Notes under the pieces: generated by a model
The model's input: only the letters and a program-made list of their open reading frames with translations
Told to the model about the DNA's origin: nothing
Database searches by the model: none
Assembly (NCBI RefSeq): GCF_017311415.1
Contig: NZ_JAEKIS010000018.1
Span: 18,293 to 82,292, forward strand
Origin: Salipiger abyssi
GTDB lineage: Bacteria > Pseudomonadota > Alphaproteobacteria > Rhodobacterales > Rhodobacteraceae
DNA length: 64,000 nucleotides
Direction of reading: 5' to 3'
Shown here: positions 17,139 through 26,784 of the stretch, one piece after another
How positions within the stretch are numbered: the first letter of the stretch is position 1
How the letters are laid out: every line of letters starts with the position of its first letter
Program-made: the position numbers and the translations under genes

Positions 17139-17927
17139 TCAGAGATCGAAGGTCGCAAACACCGGCGCATGATCGGAGGGCTTTTCCCAGCCGCGCGCGG
17201 CGCGCAGGATGCGGCTGTTGTGGCCGGCGCTCGCGATATCCGGCGTCGCCCAGATGTGATCGAGCCGCCGGCCCTTGTCCGCGGCGTCCCAGTCACGGGC
17301 GCGGTAGGACCACCAGGAATAAAGCTGCCCCTCGGGGATATCCTTGCGGGTGATGTCCACCCAGCCGCCCGCTTCCTGCGTGGCGCCCAGCGCCTCGACC
17401 TCGATCGGGGTGTGCGAGACCACCTTGAGCAGTTGCTTGTGCGACCACACATCGTCCTCGCGCGGGGCGATGTTGAGATCGCCCACCAGGATCGCCTTGC
17501 CGGGCCGCTCGCCGGCGAACCAGTCGCGCATCTCGGCGAGGTAGTCGAGCTTCTGGCCGAATTTCTCGTTCACGGCGCGGTCGGGCACATCGCCGCCCGC
17601 GGGCACGTAGAAATTATGGATCGTCACACCGTTTTCCAGCTCGGCGGCGATGTGGCGGGCGTGGCCGAGCCCGGCGAAATCCATGTCGCCGAGATCGCGC
17701 AGCGGCTGTTTCGACAGGATCGCCACACCGTTATACCCCTTCTGGCCGCGCGCCACGATATGGCCATAGCCGAGCTCGCGGAACTGCTCCATCGGGATCT
17801 TGTCGACCGGGCTCTTGCACTCTTGCAGGCAGAGCACGTCGGGGGCTTCTTCGGCGAGCAGCTTGGCCACCAGAGCCTCGCGCAGGCGGACGGAGTTGAT
17901 ATTCCAGGTGGCCAGTGTGAACGGCAT
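17139..17927 (-). CDS. xthA: exodeoxyribonuclease III
   Basis: A 262-residue EEP-fold AP endonuclease / 3'-5' exonuclease for base-excision repair. It shows ATWNINSVR, CLQECKS (metal Glu), GDLNIAPREDDVW (Asp/Asn), a WWSYRARDW segment and SDHAPVFATF (catalytic His). The start at 17927 (MPFTLATWN) is preceded by AAGGAGAGA. It is monocistronic. The upstream RTX-Hint gene is on the same strand but separated by about 90 bp without notable structure. Confidence 0.93.
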   Translation of the reverse strand: MPFTLATWNINSVRLREALVAKLLAEEAPDVLCLQECKSPVDKIPMEQFRELGYGHIVARGQKGYNGVAILSKQPLRDLGDMDFAGLGHARHIAAELENGVTIHNFYVPAGGDVPDRAVNEKFGQKLDYLAEMRDWFAGERPGKAILVGDLNIAPREDDVWSHKQLLKVVSHTPIEVEALGATQEAGGWVDITRKDIPEGQLYSWWSYRARDWDAADKGRRLDHIWATPDIASAGHNSRILRAARGWEKPSDHAPVFATFDL

Positions 17928-18019
17928 GTCTCTCTCCTTGATCGCGCGGAGAAACTCGCACCGGCGCGGCACGGGCGCAACCCGGCTTATGCGCCGTCAT
18001 GCCATCACAAGAAAGCCGC

Positions 18020-19258
18020 TCAGCCGTTGCCCGCCATGGCCAGCGGCGGCGCATAGAGCGCGGCAACCTCTGCCTCTGCCTCGGACCCCGAGACCACGCG
18101 GCGCGCCGGGATGCGGGCCATGCCCTGCAATTCGGCGGGAATACCGGCGAGGCGGATGGTGTAATCGGTCACCAGCAACGTCTCGACCCAGGCGCCATTG
18201 GCGCGGATCAGCTCATGCGCGCCCAATAGCAGGTGGAAGTAATGCGCCAGCCGGCAACCCGGGCGTTCGCTCACCCCGGCCAGACCACCGAGCTTTTTGG
18301 CGGCGACCAGAAGGCGCGGATTGTCCTGCGGTATCGCGATCCGGTGCTGCGGCGACACGCGCAGCTCGCGCTCTGGAAAGCCCGGACCCAGCGCGTGCTT
18401 GCGCAGGCGGACAGGCTTCATCCGATGCGGCCCGTCGCGGAACCGATAGGTGGAGGAGCTGCTGAAAAGCAGCGGCTGCATGCCGTGATCGAGGGTCAGC
18501 AGCCGGTCGCCCGGGCGCAGCGTCTCGACCCGGCGGGGGCCACCCTCGGTCTCGATCAGCGTGCCCTGCAACAGGCAGACCGCGCCGGACTCGAAGGTGA
18601 AATTCGACGAGGACAGCGAAGCGTAGTTGAGCCATCGCACCTGTGTCACCGAGCCGTCGGGCAGCGAGATCAGCGTGCCCCAGTTGCCATCGTCGCTGAG
18701 ATAGGGCGCCAACTCGTCATAGGTGGTGATGCCGGGGTAGTTGATCGCCAGGATATCGCCGTCGGCGGCGCTGTAATCCTCGATATAGTTGGTGCCGCTG
18801 TCGGCGGAGATGACGAAGACGTCGGCGCCGCCATGGCCATAGATCGTATCGGTTCCGGAGCCGATTTCGATCCGGTCGTTGTCGGCGCCGGCATAGACCA
18901 GATCGTCGCCGTCGCCATCGCGCAGGACGTCGTCGCCGTCGTCGCCATAGATCGTGTCGTTGCCGGCGCCGCCCTCCACGGTATCGTCGCCGGTATCGCC
19001 GTGCAGGCTGTCGGCGCCATCGCCCCCCGAGATCGAGTCGCCGTCGGCGCCGCCCGCGACGGTGTCGTTGCCCTCGCCGGTATCGACGACATCGTTGCCA
19101 TCGCCCGCCTCGACGCTGTCGTCGCCGATGCCGCCGTCGATGGTGTCGGCGCCTTCGTAACCGACGATGGTGTCTCTGCCATCGCCGCCGGAGATCGAAT
19201 CGTCGCCCGACGTGCCGTCGATCCAGTCGTTACCGCTGGTGCCCGAGATTGTTGCCAT
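18020..19258 (-). CDS. RTX repeat protein with Hint (hedgehog/intein-like) domain
   Basis: A 412-residue acidic protein. Residues about 5-150 are nonapeptide calcium repeats (GGDGADSL, GGAGNDTI). Residues about 150-225 form a linker. A Hint domain begins at Cys228 in AVCLLQGTLIE and continues through RVETLRPGDRLLTLDHG, LRVSPQHRIAI and VTDYTIRLAG. Hint domains self-cleave at the N-terminal Cys; in this bacterial type full splicing is not expected because no C-terminal intein His-Asn-Cys end is seen. Such proteins are frequent in Rhodobacteraceae and are thought to be secreted by type I systems. RBS AGG precedes the ATG at 19258. Confidence 0.85.
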   Translation of the reverse strand: MATISGTSGNDWIDGTSGDDSISGGDGRDTIVGYEGADTIDGGIGDDSVEAGDGNDVVDTGEGNDTVAGGADGDSISGGDGADSLHGDTGDDTVEGGAGNDTIYGDDGDDVLRDGDGDDLVYAGADNDRIEIGSGTDTIYGHGGADVFVISADSGTNYIEDYSAADGDILAINYPGITTYDELAPYLSDDGNWGTLISLPDGSVTQVRWLNYASLSSSNFTFESGAVCLLQGTLIETEGGPRRVETLRPGDRLLTLDHGMQPLLFSSSSTYRFRDGPHRMKPVRLRKHALGPGFPERELRVSPQHRIAIPQDNPRLLVAAKKLGGLAGVSERPGCRLAHYFHLLLGAHELIRANGAWVETLLVTDYTIRLAGIPAELQGMARIPARRVVSGSEAEAEVAALYAPPLAMAGNG

Positions 19259-19353
19259 TGACCTGCCCGCTTTGCCTGTCGTCCCGATATAGGCGACGAG
19301 ATCTTAATGCGTTGTTTCCTTTCGCTTACCGCATTTTTCGAATCGTGAACAGG

Positions 19354-19406
19354 GCACCGCTGGCAAGGCGGTGCGCGGTGCGACGAAAAAGCCGCGCCAG
19401 CGGTGC
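19354..19406. repeat. 11-bp inverted repeat after EamA gene
   Basis: GCACCGCTGGC (19354-19364) and GCCAGCGGTGC (19396-19406) form a perfect inverted repeat around 31 bp, ending next to the stop codon of the EamA gene. No T-run follows on either strand, so it may be a processing or transcript-stabilising hairpin rather than a simple terminator. Confidence 0.5.
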
Positions 19407-20309
19407 TTAGAGCGCCAGGACCAGAACCAGGATCGACAGCGCCAGAAAACCGATCCCGGCCAGTTCCCGGCGGGTGACGCGCTCCTTGAAGAACATCACC
19501 GAGGCGATCAGCGAAAAGACCAGCTCCACCTGCCCCAGCGCCTGCACATAGGCGGCGTTTTGCAGGGTGAAGGCGGTGAACCAGCACAGGCTGCCGGCCA
19601 TCGAGGTCAGCCCCACCCAGATCGCCACCTTGCGCGCCCGCCAGACGGCGGTGATCTGCCCGGGCTCGGCAAAGCGCATCCAGAGCGCCATCGCCAGGAA
19701 TTGCGACAGCACCACGCAGCACAGCGTGACCGAGGCGCGCAGCAGCGGGTCATCGACATCGAGCTGCAACGATGCGCCGCGATAGCCCACCGCCGAGAAG
19801 GCAAAGAAGAGACCCGAGGCAAGCCCCAACGCCACCGCCCGGTTGCCGAGCCGGCGCAGCCAGTGTCCGCTCACCCCCGGCATGTCCGACAGCAGCAGCA
19901 CGCCCACCAGCCCGATGAGGATTGCCCACCAGCCCACCGGCGACAGCCCCTCGCCCAGCAGCACCAGACCGACCAGCGCGGTCTGGATGACCTCGGTCTT
20001 CTTGAAGGTGATGCCCACCGCGAAGTTGCGCTGCCGGAACAGCGCCACCACACAGATCGTCGCCAGGATCTGCCCGGTGCCGCCGGTCAGCGCATAGGCC
20101 CAGAAGAGCGGACCGAGCGCCGGCACGCTTTGTCCCGTCAGCGCGATATAGAGCCCGGTGATCAGCAGCGCCGGCGGGAAGGCATAGGCAAAGCGGGCAA
20201 AGGTGCTGCCGGTGGCGCTGAGGCCGCCCATGCTCAGCACCTTCTGCACCATGAAGCGCAGGGTCTGAAAAAAGGCGGCGGCGATGGTGACGATGATCCA
20301 GAGGTCCAT
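19407..20309 (-). CDS. EamA-family (DMT) transporter
   Basis: A 300-residue integral membrane protein with about ten hydrophobic helices arranged as two EamA repeats. The second half of repeat one carries VGLVLLGEGLSPVGWWAI and repeat two ends VFSLIASVMFFKERVTRREL, the family hallmark of a Glu-Arg near the ninth helix. The DMT superfamily exports metabolites and amino acids; the substrate cannot be read from sequence. It stands alone, with rluE upstream on the same strand about 90 bp away. Confidence 0.88.
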   Translation of the reverse strand: MDLWIIVTIAAAFFQTLRFMVQKVLSMGGLSATGSTFARFAYAFPPALLITGLYIALTGQSVPALGPLFWAYALTGGTGQILATICVVALFRQRNFAVGITFKKTEVIQTALVGLVLLGEGLSPVGWWAILIGLVGVLLLSDMPGVSGHWLRRLGNRAVALGLASGLFFAFSAVGYRGASLQLDVDDPLLRASVTLCCVVLSQFLAMALWMRFAEPGQITAVWRARKVAIWVGLTSMAGSLCWFTAFTLQNAAYVQALGQVELVFSLIASVMFFKERVTRRELAGIGFLALSILVLVLAL

Positions 20310-20401
20310 GTCGCCACGCTATGGCGCGATTTCTCCGGAAAGACCAGATACATACGGCAGACGGTCATACAATCTGTCGCGCAACCGCCGCAGCGGCCCG
20401 C

Positions 20402-20941
20402 TCAGAGCGCGCGCCATTCTCCGGGCGCGAGCCCTGTCACCGTCCAGTCGCCCACCGACCAGCGCACCAGCCGCAGGCAGGGCAGGCCCACATGCGCCAC
20501 CATGCGCCGCACCTGGCGGTTGCGGCCCTCGGTGATCGTCACCTCCAGCCAGGCATCGGGCACGGTCTTGCGGAACCGCACCGGCGGCACGCGCGGCCAG
20601 AGATCGGGTGCCGGCAGGCGGCGCAGCTTGGCGGGCCGGGTCGGCCCGTCCTTCAGCGTCACGCCGGCGCGGAGCTGCGCGAGCTGTGCCTCCTGCGGAT
20701 CGCCCTCGACCTGCACCAGATAGGTCTTGGGCTTCCTGAATTTCGGATGCGCAATGCGGGCCTGCAAGCGTCCGTCATCGGTGAGCAGCAAAAGCCCCTC
20801 GCTGTCGCGGTCGAGCCGCCCGGCGGGATAGACCTTCGGCACGTCGATATAATCCGACAGAGTGGCGCGCGGGCTGTCGGCGGTGCCCTTGTCGGTGAAC
20901 TGCGACAGCACGCCGAAGGGCTTGTTGAAGAGAATCAGCAT
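20402..20941 (-). CDS. rluE: 23S rRNA pseudouridine synthase (RluE-like, RsuA family)
   Basis: A 179-residue pseudouridine synthase without an S4 domain, as expected for Rlu[15 protein letters not shown] begins the domain, and [20 protein letters not shown] holds the catalytic Asp in [27 protein letters not shown] ends the core. RluE modifies U2457 of 23S rRNA in E. coli. Its start overlaps the end of tadA by seven bases, so the two RNA-modification genes form an operon. Confidence 0.88.
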   Translation of the reverse strand: MLILFNKPFGVLSQFTDKGTADSPRATLSDYIDVPKVYPAGRLDRDSEGLLLLTDDGRLQARIAHPKFRKPKTYLVQVEGDPQEAQLAQLRAGVTLKDGPTRPAKLRRLPAPDLWPRVPPVRFRKTVPDAWLEVTITEGRNRQVRRMVAHVGLPCLRLVRWSVGDWTVTGLAPGEWRAL

Positions 20942-21396
20942 CCCGACTCGCGCCTGTCTGCAAAAAAGCCCTTCAGCAGCTTTTCCGCCTCTTTTGCCGC
21001 AATCCCGTCATAAACCTCCGGCGCGTGATGGCATTGCGGATGCGAAAACACCCGCGCGCCCTGCGCAACGCCGCCGGATTTCGGATCGCCCGCGCCGTAG
21101 TAGAGCCGCGCGATCCGGGCAAAGGAAATCGCCGCCGCGCACATCGGGCAAGGCTCAAGCGTCACGTAAAGGTGATGCCCCGGCAACCGCTCCGATCCTG
21201 CCGCCGCGCAGGCAGCGCGCAGGGCCAGCACCTCGGCATGGGCGGTGGGATCGTTGAGCTCGCGTGTCCGGTTGCCGGCGGCAGCGACCACCGTCCCCGA
21301 GGGTGAAACGACCACCGCACCCACCGGCACCTCGCCGCGCGCGGCGGCGGCCCGGGCCTCGGAGAGCGCCTGATCCATGTGACTGCGAAAGCTCAT
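20935..21396 (-). CDS. tadA: tRNA-specific adenosine deaminase
   Basis: A 153-residue zinc deaminase that converts A34 to inosine in tRNA-Arg(ACG). The zinc site is complete: HAEV (His and catalytic Glu) near residue 54 and [10 protein letters not shown] near residue 84. [10 protein letters not shown] and [10 protein letters not shown] are also typical. The start at 21396 ([10 protein letters not shown]) diverges from rluB, with about 80 bp between. The rluE gene follows with overlap. Confidence 0.93.
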   Translation of the reverse strand: MSFRSHMDQALSEARAAAARGEVPVGAVVVSPSGTVVAAAGNRTRELNDPTAHAEVLALRAACAAAGSERLPGHHLYVTLEPCPMCAAAISFARIARLYYGAGDPKSGGVAQGARVFSHPQCHHAPEVYDGIAAKEAEKLLKGFFADRRESGC

Positions 21397-21474
21397 GCGC
21401 GCGGTGATAGCCGAGCCGCGCGGCTTTGGCGAGGCGGCTTCCCCCGGGCACCGCTTTGCAGTATGGCGAGAGAC

Positions 21475-22299
<825 letters not shown>

Positions 22300-22412
22300 T
22301 CGCGCAGCGCGCCACACGCGCTGCTAAGCCTTCATTTACTTTGACGAAAATTGGGCGACCTTTTCACGAAAGCCGCCGCTTTTTCGCCCGGATTCCGGGT
22401 CAGGATCTTCGC

Positions 22413-22613
22413 ATGATGACGACGATCCTGGCCCTGCTCATTCTGACCGCCACGACCCTGCTGGTTCTCGGGAACCTGCGGATGGTCGCGCATGACACCT
22501 ATGAGGCGCTGTCCAGCGCCGCCAGCCGCATCCGGCAGAGCGGCAACCCGAAGGCCAAGCTCGCCTTTGCCGCCCTCTGGGTGCTGATCTTCGCCCTGAG
22601 CTACCTTCTCTGA
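22413..22613 (+). CDS. small membrane protein heading the XpaC/TelA cluster (66 aa)
   Basis: A 66-residue protein with a first hydrophobic segment (TILALLILTATTLLVLG), a polar middle (YEALSSAASRIRQSGNPKA) and a second hydrophobic segment at the end (LAFAALWVLIFALSYLL). The ATG at 22413 follows CAGGA. The topology implies a hairpin with both ends on the same side. It is 24 bp before the first XpaC-like gene and on the same strand, so it probably belongs to the cluster. Not recognised as a named family. Confidence 0.7.
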   Translation: MMTTILALLILTATTLLVLGNLRMVAHDTYEALSSAASRIRQSGNPKAKLAFAALWVLIFALSYLL

Positions 22614-22637
22614 GCGGCGCGAAAGGAGCCTGAGGTC

Positions 22638-23486
22638 ATGGCCAACATCGACTACGGAGTATATCGCGACGACGGCATGGGCCCGCTCGATTCCGGTCTG
22701 GCGGTGCTCTTCCTCGCGGCCTTTCCGATGGTCCTGCTGCTGTTTCAGGGCAGCGCAACCTCGGCCTTTGCCGCCGTGCTGCAACTGTCGCTCTTCATCA
22801 TGGCCCTGCGGCTCATCCATCGCGGTCAAAAGCTGCAAAACGCCTATGACAGCGCCGAGATCGCCCGCGCCCCGCGGATCCCGCGCAAAATCCTCGGTGC
22901 GGTGCTGATCGGCATCATGGTGACAATCCTCGCCGGGCACCATTTCTATTCGCTGCTGCTGCCGATTGGGTTTGGTGCGCTGGCCGCTGCGCTGAGCATC
23001 GCGGCCTTCGGCATCGACCCGCTGAAGAACAAGGGCGACATTGACGCGGTCAGCGCCGCGCCGCACACACCCATCTCGCGCACCTCGGAAGCAGTGCTGG
23101 AGCGAATCGAGGCCACGCTCGACAGCATGGTGCAGGACGTGGCCGCGCTCGACGACAGCGACCTGACCCGCCAGATCGAGGCGCTGAAGACCGGCGCCAT
23201 GGGCCTGATCGCGGCGCTTTGTGCCGAAAACCCCGATATCAAGCAGCTGCGCAAGCCGGTCGTAAAATTCGTCGAGCTGCTTCGGCAGGAAAACGCTCGT
23301 CTCATCGGCGCCTGGGAAGCGGGAGATCGCCACCGCGCCCGCCGCCGCTATCTGGCACGCATCACGGTTCTGGGCCAAGCCTTTGAAGAGCGGGCAAGAA
23401 AATCGGTCACAAGCGCCGGTCGCGACGCGTTCGAATTGGAGGCGGACCTGCTCTGGCATCGCATGCGCATAGACCTTGTGGCCTGA
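22638..23486 (+). CDS. XpaC-like membrane protein, copy 1
   Basis: A 282-residue protein with about four N-terminal hydrophobic segments (residues about 18-115) and a long helical cytoplasmic C-terminus. It shares with the second copy the words AYD, IPRKI and FGIDPLKNKG, at matching spacing, so the two are paralogues of the XpaC family (named for 5-bromo-4-chloroindolyl phosphate hydrolysis in Bacillus). This copy has a more divergent C-terminus, ending in DLLWHRMRIDLVA without the family's Asn-rich tail. In Bacillus subtilis xpaC lies beside yaaN, a TelA homologue, matching the context here. The enzymatic nature of the family is doubtful; a membrane scaffold role is likelier. Confidence 0.7.
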   Translation: MANIDYGVYRDDGMGPLDSGLAVLFLAAFPMVLLLFQGSATSAFAAVLQLSLFIMALRLIHRGQKLQNAYDSAEIARAPRIPRKILGAVLIGIMVTILAGHHFYSLLLPIGFGALAAALSIAAFGIDPLKNKGDIDAVSAAPHTPISRTSEAVLERIEATLDSMVQDVAALDDSDLTRQIEALKTGAMGLIAALCAENPDIKQLRKPVVKFVELLRQENARLIGAWEAGDRHRARRRYLARITVLGQAFEERARKSVTSAGRDAFELEADLLWHRMRIDLVA

Positions 23487-23500
23487 GCCGGATCTGCGGT

Positions 23501-23556
23501 CTTTCCCCCTAGCAAGTTCGCGCCTTTCCCCCTAAGTTTTCTCCGAAACGAGAAAA
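23501..23556 (+). promoter_or_regulatory. direct repeats and hairpin before 29-residue gene
   Basis: CTTTCCCCCTA occurs twice (23501-23511 and 23524-23534), 23 bp apart, about two helix turns. It is followed by a hairpin TTTTCTC-CGAAAC-GAGAAAA (23537-23556) that ends four bases before a GGAGG ribosome-binding site. It may be an internal promoter or a translation-control site within the cluster. Confidence 0.5.
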
Positions 23557-23569
23557 TCCCGGAGGCGGC

Positions 23570-23659
23570 ATGTCTGGCACAGCCTTGCAGAAGGTGGCCT
23601 ATGTACTTCTGATCGTGCTCCTTTTCGGGGTCACGTCCGGCTGGCTGGGCGGGCTCTGA
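23570..23659 (+). CDS. micro membrane protein (29 aa)
   Basis: A 29-codon frame, ATG at 23570 to TGA at 23657-23659, with a perfect GGAGG five bases upstream of the ATG and one base before the next gene's ATG. The peptide starts MSGTALQK, then a single hydrophobic helix VAYVLLIVLLFGVTSGWL, and ends GGL. The position, ribosome-binding site and membrane helix make translation likely. It could be a regulatory or structural subunit of the XpaC/TelA complex. Confidence 0.65.
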   Translation: MSGTALQKVAYVLLIVLLFGVTSGWLGGL

Positions 23660-23660
23660 G

Positions 23661-24560
23661 ATGGCCCAACGATTTGGCGGAAAATACAGTCCCGACGCGG
23701 CGGAAGCAGCAGAAAACGCCCCCGACGAACCGATCCGGCCCAGTCATTACAACGGCGCCAAGGTCGATCCGGTGGGTGCGCGTTCGAACGTGCTTTTCGT
23801 GCCGCCCATCGTGCTGGCCGCAACCTCGCTCAACGACGGCGCGGTGGGGCTCGTCACGGGCCTGGCCGGCGCCGGAGCTTTGCTGCTCGGCGCCTGGCTG
23901 CTGCGCGACGGGCTGCGGGCGCAGGCCGCCTATGACGAGCGCCGCGTGGCGCGCCGTCCCGCAATCCCGCGCAAGATCTTTGCCGCCGCGCTGGCGGGCG
24001 CCGGCGTTGCCGTCGCCGCGTTCAAGGCCGAGCCGGGCGTCGTCGCCCCCGCGCTTTACGGGCTCTCGGCGGTTGTGCTGCATCTCGGCGCCTTCGGCAT
24101 CGACCCGATGAAAAACAAGGGGATGGAAGGCATCGACACCTTCCAGCAGGATCGCGTCGCCCGTGTCGTAGACGAGGCCGAATCCTATCTCAGCGCCATG
24201 GACGAGGCGGTGAAACGCGCCGGCGACCGTCAGGTCGAGGCCCGCGTCGAGCGCTTTCACCATAAGGTCTCGCAGCTCATCCGCACCGTCGAAGAAGATC
24301 CGCGCGACCTGACCTCGGCGCGCAAATATCTCGGCGTCTACCTGATGGGCGCCCGCGACGCGGCGGTGAAATTCGCCGATATCTACTGCCGGACGCAGGA
24401 CCGCGCCGCGAAAAGCGATTTCATGATGCTATTGACCGATCTCGAAGAGGGGTTCGGTCAGAAAAATGAAAAACTCCTGCTCGATAACAATGCCGACCTG
24501 ACCGTCGAAATCGAGGTTTTGCGGGATCGGCTGCAACGGGAAGGCGTCCGGCTGAGTTGA
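23661..24560 (+). CDS. XpaC family protein, copy 2
   Basis: A 299-residue protein. The N-terminal about 40 residues are polar, residues about 45-145 have four hydrophobic segments, and the rest is a helical cytoplasmic domain that ends in LLLDNNADLTVEIEVLRDRL, the typical XpaC C-terminus. It shares AYDERRVARRPAIPRKI and FGIDPMKNKG with copy 1. XpaC proteins are genetically linked with TelA in many bacteria. TelA follows after about 37 bp, so they form one unit. No catalytic motif is seen. Confidence 0.82.
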   Translation: MAQRFGGKYSPDAAEAAENAPDEPIRPSHYNGAKVDPVGARSNVLFVPPIVLAATSLNDGAVGLVTGLAGAGALLLGAWLLRDGLRAQAAYDERRVARRPAIPRKIFAAALAGAGVAVAAFKAEPGVVAPALYGLSAVVLHLGAFGIDPMKNKGMEGIDTFQQDRVARVVDEAESYLSAMDEAVKRAGDRQVEARVERFHHKVSQLIRTVEEDPRDLTSARKYLGVYLMGARDAAVKFADIYCRTQDRAAKSDFMMLLTDLEEGFGQKNEKLLLDNNADLTVEIEVLRDRLQREGVRLS

Positions 24561-24597
24561 GTTGGAGCGCCGCAACAAAATATGTGGGGAAGACCGG

Positions 24598-25800
24598 ATG
24601 TCTGAAAATGTGAAAGCCGAGGCCGAAAAGGCGCTGGCGATGGTCGATGAGGTGAACGCGGTGGTCCTGCCGGAGCCGTCGCAGGCGGATGCGGTGGTGC
24701 CACTCTCCGACGCCGCCCCCGAGGTCGGCGAAGAGATCCGCTCGCGCATGGCAGAGATCGACATGGGCGACACCAACTCCATCGTCTCTTTCGGCTCGGC
24801 GGCGCAATCCGAGTTGCAGGAAATCTCCCAAGCGATGCTCGACGGCGTGCGTAACAAAGATGTCGGTCCGGCGGGCGACAGCCTGCGCGGCATCGTCACC
24901 ACGATCCGGGGTTTTTCGGTCTCCGAGCTCGACGTGCGCCGCGATCGTAGCTGGTGGGAAAAGTTGATCGGCCGCGCCGCGCCCTTCGCCAAGTTCACCG
25001 CGCGCTACGAAGAGGTGCAGGGACAGATCGACAAGATCACCGACAACCTGCTCAAGCATGAGCATACGCTGCTGAAGGACATCAAGTCGCTCGACCTGCT
25101 CTACGACAAGACGCTGCAATTCTACGACGAGCTGGCGCTCTACATCGCCGCCGGCGAGGAAAAGCTGAAGGAGCTGGACGGCACCCTCATCCCCGCCAAA
25201 GAGGCCGAGGTGCAAGCGGCGGCCGAGAACGATCAGGTGATGAAGGCGCAGGAGCTGCGCGACCTGCGCGCTGCGCGCGACGATCTCGAACGCCGGGTGC
25301 ACGACCTGAAACTCACCCGCCAGGTCACCATGCAGTCCCTGCCCTCGATCCGGCTGGTGCAGGAGAACGACAAGTCGCTGGTCACCAAGATCAACTCGAC
25401 CCTGGTCAACACCGTGCCGCTCTGGGAAACCCAGCTGGCGCAGGCGGTCACCATCCAGCGCTCCGCCGAGGCGGCAGCGGCGGTGCGTGACGCCAACGAC
25501 CTCACCAACGAGCTGCTGACCGCAAATGCCAAGAACCTGCGCGACAGCAACAAGGTGATCCGCGAGGAGATGGAGCGCGGCGTCTTCGATATCGAAGCGG
25601 TGAAACAGGCCAATGCCGACCTGATCGGCACCATCCAGGAATCGCTCCAGATCGCCGACGAGGGCAAGGCGCGCCGCGCCAAGGCCGAGGAAGAGCTGAA
25701 GAAGATGGAACACGAGCTGCGCGACACGCTGGCCGCCGCCAAGGCGCGCCGCGACGGCGTCGGCGACAATGCCGGCACCTCCGTGCCGGCGGGCGCCTGA
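24598..25800 (+). CDS. telA: TelA-family toxic-anion (tellurite) resistance protein
   Basis: A 400-residue soluble, highly helical protein of the TelA family (Bacillus YaaN). FSVSELDVRRDRSWWEKLIG (20 residues) marks the start of the conserved core, followed by LLKHEHTLLKDIKSLDLLYD, TLIPAKEAEVQ and a long coiled-coil stretch. The C-terminal third is charged helix (EEMERGVFDIEAVKQANADL). No signal peptide or membrane span. Family members affect resistance to tellurite, cell-wall antibiotics and bacteriocins by an unknown mechanism. The ATG at 24598 follows GGGGAAG. Confidence 0.9.
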   Translation: MSENVKAEAEKALAMVDEVNAVVLPEPSQADAVVPLSDAAPEVGEEIRSRMAEIDMGDTNSIVSFGSAAQSELQEISQAMLDGVRNKDVGPAGDSLRGIVTTIRGFSVSELDVRRDRSWWEKLIGRAAPFAKFTARYEEVQGQIDKITDNLLKHEHTLLKDIKSLDLLYDKTLQFYDELALYIAAGEEKLKELDGTLIPAKEAEVQAAAENDQVMKAQELRDLRAARDDLERRVHDLKLTRQVTMQSLPSIRLVQENDKSLVTKINSTLVNTVPLWETQLAQAVTIQRSAEAAAAVRDANDLTNELLTANAKNLRDSNKVIREEMERGVFDIEAVKQANADLIGTIQESLQIADEGKARRAKAEEELKKMEHELRDTLAAAKARRDGVGDNAGTSVPAGA

Positions 25801-25803
25801 GCC

Positions 25804-26784
25804 ATGCGCGGGGGCTGGCGCCGCGCGGCGCTCGCCATTTCGCTGCTCGCAGGTCTCGCGGCCTGCGAGTCCTCGACGCTTGCCCCCCGCAAGACCGAAG
25901 TGCCGCCGCATGCGCGGCCCTCTGAACTTCGCCCCGCCGGCCCGTCATCCGAGGTGCCGCGCGAACCGTCGCTGGCAAGCCACGATCTCGAAGTCTATTA
26001 CGCCCGCGTGCAGGCCGATCTGCTGGCCCAAGGGCTGCTGCGCACCGATGGCGGCGGCCCGGACACCCCCTATACCGACACGATGCTGGCACGGAATTTC
26101 GAACGTATCGCGCTGGCCGAGGAATACGAGCGCGGCGCCGGGCTGCGCCCCTCGCGCGGCGAGCTGGGACGGGTGAAGAAATGGACCAAGCCGGTGCGCG
26201 TCTCCGCCGAGTTTGGCGCACTGGTTCCCGAGGATCAGCGGGTGCAGGACCGCAACATGCTGATTCAATACGTGAACCGGCTGAACCGGACCACCGGGCA
26301 TCCGATCTCGATGACCACGGGTGCGGCGAATTTCCATGTCCTCTTCATGTCAGAGGACGATAAGGCGCAGATCGCCCCGCGCATTCGACAGCTTGTGCCC
26401 GATGTGAACCCGACGGCGCTGGAGGTTTTCGAGAACCTGCCGCGCTCGATTCACTGTCTGGTCATTGCATTTTCCGAGAACCCCGGCGGCTATGCCTATG
26501 GCCAGGCCATCGCGGTGATCCGCTCGGAACATCCCGACCTGCTGCGCCGCTCCTGCATCCATGAAGAGGTGGCGCAGGGTCTGGGCCTCGGCAACGACTC
26601 GCCCGAGGCGCGGCCCTCGATCTTCAACGACGACGACGAGTTTGCCCTTCTCACCACCCATGACGAGATGCTGCTGAAAATCCTCTACGATCCCCAGCTG
26701 AAGCCGGGCATGGACGCCGACACCGCGCGCCCCATCGTCAAGGATCTGGCGGCACAGCTCGCGGGCGGCCTCGGGCCGAGCTGA
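25804..26784 (+). CDS. DUF2927 lipoprotein
   Basis: A 326-residue lipoprotein. The signal peptide ends in a lipobox, LAGLAAC, with Cys21 as the lipidated residue. The mature part contains KWTKPVRVSAEFGA, ISMTTGAANFHVLFM and CIHEEVAQGLGLGNDS, where HEEVAQGLG looks like a metalloprotease-type HExxx helix, although the family is not proven to be catalytic. It begins 3 bp after telA and its stop overlaps the next start, so it is co-expressed. The protein would sit on the periplasmic face of a membrane. Confidence 0.85.
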   Translation: MRGGWRRAALAISLLAGLAACESSTLAPRKTEVPPHARPSELRPAGPSSEVPREPSLASHDLEVYYARVQADLLAQGLLRTDGGGPDTPYTDTMLARNFERIALAEEYERGAGLRPSRGELGRVKKWTKPVRVSAEFGALVPEDQRVQDRNMLIQYVNRLNRTTGHPISMTTGAANFHVLFMSEDDKAQIAPRIRQLVPDVNPTALEVFENLPRSIHCLVIAFSENPGGYAYGQAIAVIRSEHPDLLRRSCIHEEVAQGLGLGNDSPEARPSIFNDDDEFALLTTHDEMLLKILYDPQLKPGMDADTARPIVKDLAAQLAGGLGPS

